A stretch of 27,704 bases of DNA from CAYFZR01 sp046760505 [NCBI: Candidatus Hydrothermarchaeota archaeon] (GTDB lineage: Archaea; CAYFZR01), in the NCBI GenBank assembly GCA_046760505.1, contig JBHIEG010000024.1, positions 1-27,704 of the forward strand. The letters run 5' to 3'. Shown here piece by piece: positions 24,095 through 27,704 of the stretch. Below the pieces are notes generated by a model that did no database searches, was not told where the DNA came from, and saw nothing but the letters and a program-made list of their open reading frames with translations. Made by a program: the position numbers and the translations under genes. The first letter of the stretch is position 1; each line of letters starts with the position of its first letter.

Positions 24095-25214
24095 ATTTTC
24101 CCTGAAAAATCTTTTCCGCAGAAAAACAAGAACCGGTCTTGCTCTTTTAGGGATAGCAGTAGGCGTTGCGGCTATCGTTGCATTGGTATCCATTGCAGAT
24201 GGATTGGAGGCAACCGCACTTGAAGCCATAGGAGAACTGAAGGGCGTTTACGTGCAAGAAGAAAACACAGGAAGTCCAATATTCAGCAAGATATCAAAAT
24301 CTTATGAAGAAAAAATAGAAGCAATGCCCGGGGTAAAGCTGGCATCTCCTATGATAATTTACCTTCCAAAAACCATAGAAGATAAGCCATCCCGAGGCTT
24401 TACCGCGCCGAGTATAAATGGTATAGATCCAGAGAAATTCAAAAAGACCGGATCTCCGGTAACAGAAGTTAAAAGGGGAAGATTTCTCTCGTCTAAGGAT
24501 AGATACAAAGCGGTCATCGGTCAGCAGATCTCTGATAACTACAAAAAACAGGTTGGTGGTTCCATCGAGATCGATGATAGAAATTTCAAGATAGTTGGCA
24601 TATATGAAACAGGCTCGATCGTATTCGATAACGATATCTATGTACCTTTAGATGTTGCCCAAGAACTGGGAGGTATGGAAAAGGACGAGGTGAATGCGAT
24701 AGTTGTTCTCGCTCAGGATCCAACAAATACTGATAAGATAGCAAAACAGATCGAAATGCGATACGATGATTTGCAAGCGGGAACGCAGGAGGAATTCTCA
24801 GAAATGATTTCAGGTTTGGCAGGAAGCATTCGGAGCGTTACTTGGGCTGTTTCCGGTATTGCTGCAATAGTTGGCGGAATTGGTATAGCAAATACAATGC
24901 TGATGTCTGTGATAGAAAGAACCAGAGAAATTGGCGTTTTAAAGTCCATTGGATGGAGCAATAATAATGTATTGAAAATGATTATGACAGAAGCAGTCCT
25001 TCTGGGTTTTACAGGAGGTTTAATAGGGATTGCGATCGGCTTTGGTGCAGTGTTTACTCTGAGAACAATGCTTCCATCGCTTAATCCTGTACTGACGATG
25101 AAATTAGTACTGGAAGTTCTAGTATTCTCAATGTCCTTAGGAATTCTAGGAGGCTTTTATCCTGCTTGGAATGCGTCAAAAATGAATCCAATAGAAGCTT
25201 TGAGGACTGAGTAA
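24081..25214 (+). CDS. FtsX/MacB-family ABC transporter permease
   Basis: A membrane permease of 377 residues from ATG 24081; ATG 24060 is in frame but GAAGGAAG lies before the later one. An N-terminal membrane helix (RTGLALLGIAVGVAAIVALV) is followed by a large extracellular MacB-type periplasmic core domain (~50-240; GVKLASPMIIYLP, VIGQQISDNYKKQVGG, DNDIYVPLDVAQ). Three C-terminal helices carry the FtsX signature (GGIGIANTMLMSVIERTREI, then GVLKSIGWS, and PAWNASKMNPIEALR). MacB-type transporters move lipids, peptides or act as mechanotransmitters rather than classic importers. It overlaps the CARDB gene by 14 nt and abuts the ATPase. Confidence 0.94.
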   Translation: MRSSEFSLKNLFRRKTRTGLALLGIAVGVAAIVALVSIADGLEATALEAIGELKGVYVQEENTGSPIFSKISKSYEEKIEAMPGVKLASPMIIYLPKTIEDKPSRGFTAPSINGIDPEKFKKTGSPVTEVKRGRFLSSKDRYKAVIGQQISDNYKKQVGGSIEIDDRNFKIVGIYETGSIVFDNDIYVPLDVAQELGGMEKDEVNAIVVLAQDPTNTDKIAKQIEMRYDDLQAGTQEEFSEMISGLAGSIRSVTWAVSGIAAIVGGIGIANTMLMSVIERTREIGVLKSIGWSNNNVLKMIMTEAVLLGFTGGLIGIAIGFGAVFTLRTMLPSLNPVLTMKLVLEVLVFSMSLGILGGFYPAWNASKMNPIEALRTE

Positions 25215-25883
25215 ATGATCCTGCTTAAAGATGTGACCAAGATTTACAAGCTAGGGATGACAGAGGTCGTTGCTCTCGATCACGTTAATCTAAAAATCGA
25301 CAAAGGAGAGTTTGTGAGCATCATGGGACCTTCTGGATCGGGAAAATCTACGTTGCTCAACATGATAGGTGCTTTAGATAGACCAACCTCAGGATCAGTC
25401 TTTTTAGACGGTAAAGATATCTCAAGACTCGATGACGATCAATTGACCAAAATACGCCGAGAGCAAATAGGATTTATATTTCAGGGTTTTTACCTCATTC
25501 CAACTCTAAACGCTCTGGAAAACGTTTTGGTGCCTTTAATACCCACTGGAAAAGATTTAACCTCAAGAGCCAAAGATCTCTTAGAGGCAGTGGGCCTCAA
25601 AGATCGAATGCATCATTACCCATCTCAGTTAAGCGGTGGAGAGCAGCAAAGAGTAGCTATAGCTAGGGCATTAATTAATGATCCAAGATTTGTACTAGCA
25701 GATGAACCTACCGGAGAGATAGACACTAAAACAGGGGAAATGATCCTTGAACTAATGCGCAAAATTAACAGAGAAAGCGGTACTACCTTTGTTATAGTTA
25801 CTCATGACCCAAACATAGCAAAGTTGACTGATAGAACTATTTATTTGAGAGACGGACGTATAATCGAAAGAAATGGGTTTTAA
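25215..25883 (+). CDS. MacB/LolD-type ABC transporter ATPase
   Basis: A 222-residue cytoplasmic ATPase energising the FtsX-type permease. Walker A is GPSGSGKST (38-46), the Q-loop is FIFQGFYLIP, the signature is LSGGEQQ (139-145), Walker B is FVLADEP (159-165), and the H-loop is VTHD. The D-loop reads GEID where most relatives have GNLD. IGFIFQGFYLIPTLNALENV is characteristic of the MacB/LolD subgroup. The ATG starts directly after the permease TAA, so the two are coupled. A T7 run (25889-25895) follows the stop and probably ends the operon. Confidence 0.95.
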   Translation: MILLKDVTKIYKLGMTEVVALDHVNLKIDKGEFVSIMGPSGSGKSTLLNMIGALDRPTSGSVFLDGKDISRLDDDQLTKIRREQIGFIFQGFYLIPTLNALENVLVPLIPTGKDLTSRAKDLLEAVGLKDRMHHYPSQLSGGEQQRVAIARALINDPRFVLADEPTGEIDTKTGEMILELMRKINRESGTTFVIVTHDPNIAKLTDRTIYLRDGRIIERNGF

Positions 25884-25888
25884 GTTAA

Positions 25889-25895
25889 TTTTTTT
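25889..25895 (+). terminator. Oligo-T stretch after the ABC ATPase
   Basis: Seven T residues 5 nt after the ATPase stop, followed by another T-rich stretch. It fits an archaeal intrinsic terminator for the four-gene cassette. Confidence 0.4.
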
Positions 25896-25910
25896 AAGTT
25901 TTATCAGCGA

Positions 25911-25966
25911 GATCATCTGATCACTGAGTGATTAGAAATGCTCGGAATTTTGAAGAAGAGTAACCA
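25911..25966 (+). pseudogene. Decayed copy B of the regulator 3' end
   Basis: A direct repeat of 22350-22405, about 89% identical over 56 bases. Read in the regulator frame it gives DHLITE, then TGA where the intact gene has TGG (Trp), then LEMLGILKK. After 25966 the similarity stops. Just upstream, AAG TTT TAT CAG still resembles the regulator's AAG ATA TAC AAG, with one codon missing before the repeat. No start or HTH-coding part remains, so this is a gene remnant. It sits between the ABC operon and the small gene at 25992 and makes the ABC cassette flanked by two copies of the regulator end. Confidence 0.8.
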
Positions 25967-25991
25967 GGCTATTATGAAGTTGGTGATATAA

Positions 25992-26294
25992 ATGAATAAA
26001 GAAATGCACGATCCGAGGAAAGCGAAAGAAATGTTTGATGTGGTTTCTGAGAAGATACCAGAAATAGTGGGATCGCTGATCGACTCCTTGTACAATGAGG
26101 AAAGAGCGACTAAGACTGCTAAAGCCGTTGCAGCATTCTATAAGGAATTGAAAGAGGGCGGAATGTCAGATGAGCAAGCATTTGAGTTGACAAAAGAATA
26201 TACTTCAAATTTAAGCCTTAAAAAAATGAGGAAAGGTATCGGCTTCAAACAGCATTTCAAGGAGCACTTTGCAAAATTCAAGGAGAAGGAATGA
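25992..26294 (+). CDS. Small charged helical protein, unknown function
   Basis: A 100-residue cytoplasmic protein, predicted all-alpha: DPRKAKEMFDVVSEKIPEIV, AKAVAAFYKELKEGGMSDEQ, AFELTKEYTSNL and a basic C-terminus with His (KQHFKEHFAKFKEKE). There is no cysteine, signal or membrane segment. GGTGAT lies 5 nt before the ATG. I do not recognise the family. It follows the regulator remnant by about 25 nt and stands alone, 174 nt ahead of the antiporter. The even codon use argues for a real gene. Confidence 0.7.
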   Translation: MNKEMHDPRKAKEMFDVVSEKIPEIVGSLIDSLYNEERATKTAKAVAAFYKELKEGGMSDEQAFELTKEYTSNLSLKKMRKGIGFKQHFKEHFAKFKEKE

Positions 26295-26468
26295 ACTTAC
26301 TAGGAACTATCTAACCATACAAATTTACTTCGCACCTCTCCATCCTTCTTAGAGCCTGATTTAATAGGTAAAACCCTTGATAATTTTAAGAACTCAAATA
26401 GATTAACTAAGTGTTATATGTAATGCCATACAAGTGACGGCTATCATACAAAAAGGGAAGGATAAATA

Positions 26469-27686
26469 ATGCATTCCACCCTAATCATTGGAATCATCAT
26501 CTTCACAGGTTTTGTTTTTGGAGAAATTGCCACAAAAATCAAACTACCTAAAATCACGGGTTATATTCTGGCAGGTATATTGCTAAACCCTAGTTTATTT
26601 CATTTTATACCAGAAAATTTCATGGAAAATACAAGCATCGTAACGAGTATTTCTCTTTCTGTCATAACATTTTCAGTAGGTGGCACCTTATTGTATTCTC
26701 ACATAAAAAAATTAGGTAAGGCAATACTTTTCATTACTCTATTTGAAGCTGAATTCGCTTTTCTAGCAGTTGTCATGGGACTTCTCATGGTAACACCTCT
26801 CTTCCTTCATTTTCCTGATGCGAGCTGGCTGACTGTATTCATCCCTGTAAGCATATTAGTTGGCTCTCTTGCATCGCCCACGGATCCGTCTGCTACGCTA
26901 GCGGTTGTACATGAATACAAGGCTGAGGGACCTGTTTCTTCTACTATAATGGGCGTTGCAGCGTTTGACGATGCATTAGGGATTATAAATTACAGTGTTG
27001 CTATCGCAGTGGCTGGAGCATTTATCCTTCACAAGAGTTTCAGTTTTTATTCATCTCTATTAACTCCACTGATCATTATTGGCGGAGCAATCATCTTGGG
27101 GATTATTTTTGGATTCATTTTCAATGGAATCACGCTACTTATAAAGAAGGAGACAGAAGGTGCCTTTATTGTGTTCATATTGGCTCTACTCCTACTCTGT
27201 TTTGGCACCGCAGCATTAATCGGGGTTGATGAACTTTTGGCAACAATGACAATGGGGATTATCGTAGTTAATTTTAACTCGAAAAGAGAGAAAATATTCA
27301 AAATTCTAGAGCGTTATACCGAAGAATTAATCTTTGTCCTATTTTTCACATTAAGCGGAATGCACCTCAATTTCTCTGTCCTGTCAACTTCTTATATGCT
27401 TGTATTGGCCTTTGTATTCTTCAGAGCTCTTGGAAAAATTTCAGGAACCATGATAGGCGCGTCTGTTTCAAAATCATCCGAGGTGATTAAGAGATATACC
27501 GCAGGAGGTTTAATTCCTCAGGGAGGCATTGTGATTGGTTTAGCTTTAATGATAAAACAGAATCCTGCTTTTGATGTCATTTCTGATGTTATCATCAGCA
27601 TTATAATTGGGGCCACAATCATACACGAACTAATTGGACCTATCTCCGCTAAGATGGCGCTTAGAAAAGCAGGGGAAATAAAATGA
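26469..27686 (+). CDS. CPA2-type cation/proton antiporter
   Basis: A 405-residue membrane protein with about 12 hydrophobic helices, exchanging Na+ or K+ for H+ across the cytoplasmic membrane. The family features are a GEIATKIKLPKITGYILAGI first helix, SPTDPSATLAVV in the crossing unwound helix (~137-148), and the paired aspartates Asp167-Asp168 in AAFDDALGI, which mark electrogenic, NapA/GerN-like CPA2 members. It ends soon after the helices with no TrkA-N or other cytoplasmic domain, so a separate regulatory protein may be encoded next. ATG 26469 has GGGAAGGA as ribosome-binding site and TTATAT near 26414 as possible TATA box. Its stop overlaps the next start (ATGA). Confidence 0.92.
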   Translation: MHSTLIIGIIIFTGFVFGEIATKIKLPKITGYILAGILLNPSLFHFIPENFMENTSIVTSISLSVITFSVGGTLLYSHIKKLGKAILFITLFEAEFAFLAVVMGLLMVTPLFLHFPDASWLTVFIPVSILVGSLASPTDPSATLAVVHEYKAEGPVSSTIMGVAAFDDALGIINYSVAIAVAGAFILHKSFSFYSSLLTPLIIIGGAIILGIIFGFIFNGITLLIKKETEGAFIVFILALLLLCFGTAALIGVDELLATMTMGIIVVNFNSKREKIFKILERYTEELIFVLFFTLSGMHLNFSVLSTSYMLVLAFVFFRALGKISGTMIGASVSKSSEVIKRYTAGGLIPQGGIVIGLALMIKQNPAFDVISDVIISIIIGATIIHELIGPISAKMALRKAGEIK

Positions 27687-27704
27687 CTCCAAGAAAAATA
27701 ACGC
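27683..27704 (+). CDS. Start of a coupled downstream gene, cut by the window end
   Basis: ATG 27683 overlaps the antiporter TGA as ATGA, with AGGGGAA a few bases upstream. Only seven codons are visible (MTPRKIT). The overlap shows a translationally coupled partner, plausibly a regulatory protein, but the product cannot be named. Confidence 0.55.

Overview
The window looks like a euryarchaeal chromosome. The evidence is the archaeal coenzyme A route (pantoate kinase plus 4-phosphopantoate--beta-alanine ligase), an archaeal AspRS, an archaeal TrpRS, a tRNA-splicing endonuclease, TATA-box promoters placed about 26 nt upstream of start codons, and ATGA-overlapping operons. Cobamide/tetrapyrrole genes and the CARDB-type surface proteins would fit a methanogen-related or alkane-oxidising lineage. 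No gene here fixes the taxon, so that last step is inference. No rRNA, tRNA, CRISPR array or transposase was found.

Layout. 1-1080 is a disturbed, visibly more GC-rich segment. It holds a frameshifted secreted protein, a 5'-truncated secreted protein and an oppositely oriented 5'-truncated fragment meeting head to head near 840. 1118-7941 (minus) is one tight operon read from right to left: KH/zinc protein, CoaBC, pantoate kinase, phosphopantothenate synthetase, AspRS, TrkA, TrkH. 8060-9703 (minus) holds a small DUF5611-like protein and adenylosuccinate synthase. 9767-11370 (minus) is endA-trpS. From 11548 (plus) come cobA-hemD, then a three-gene unit (small protein, zinc protein, GH15 glucosidase). 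After that come a membrane-anchored winged-helix regulator and a secreted helical-repeat protein followed by a small SHOCT-like protein.

18264-19873 (minus) is an APH-like kinase overlapping a CysC-like kinase. Divergent from it (plus) are a family-2 glycosyltransferase and a CobD-type threonine-phosphate decarboxylase. 21924-25883 (plus) is a four-gene cassette: winged-helix regulator, CARDB surface protein, FtsX/MacB permease, MacB/LolD-type ATPase. Just after it lies a decayed 56-bp copy of the 3' end of the regulator gene, then a small helical protein, a CPA2-type cation/proton antiporter and the first codons of a coupled gene that runs off the window.

How the genes work together. The minus operon converts pantoate to 4'-phosphopantetheine, and also carries an AspRS with residues typical of non-discriminating enzymes and a complete two-component Trk potassium uptake system. 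cobA-hemD supplies precorrin-2 for cobamide, sirohaem or F430-type cofactors, and the CobD-like enzyme would supply the aminopropanol linker of cobamides. The regions most worth a second look are the secreted repeat protein with its lysine-glycine tail, the ABC cassette flanked by copies of its own regulator end, the half-site cluster upstream of cobA, and the paired kinases.
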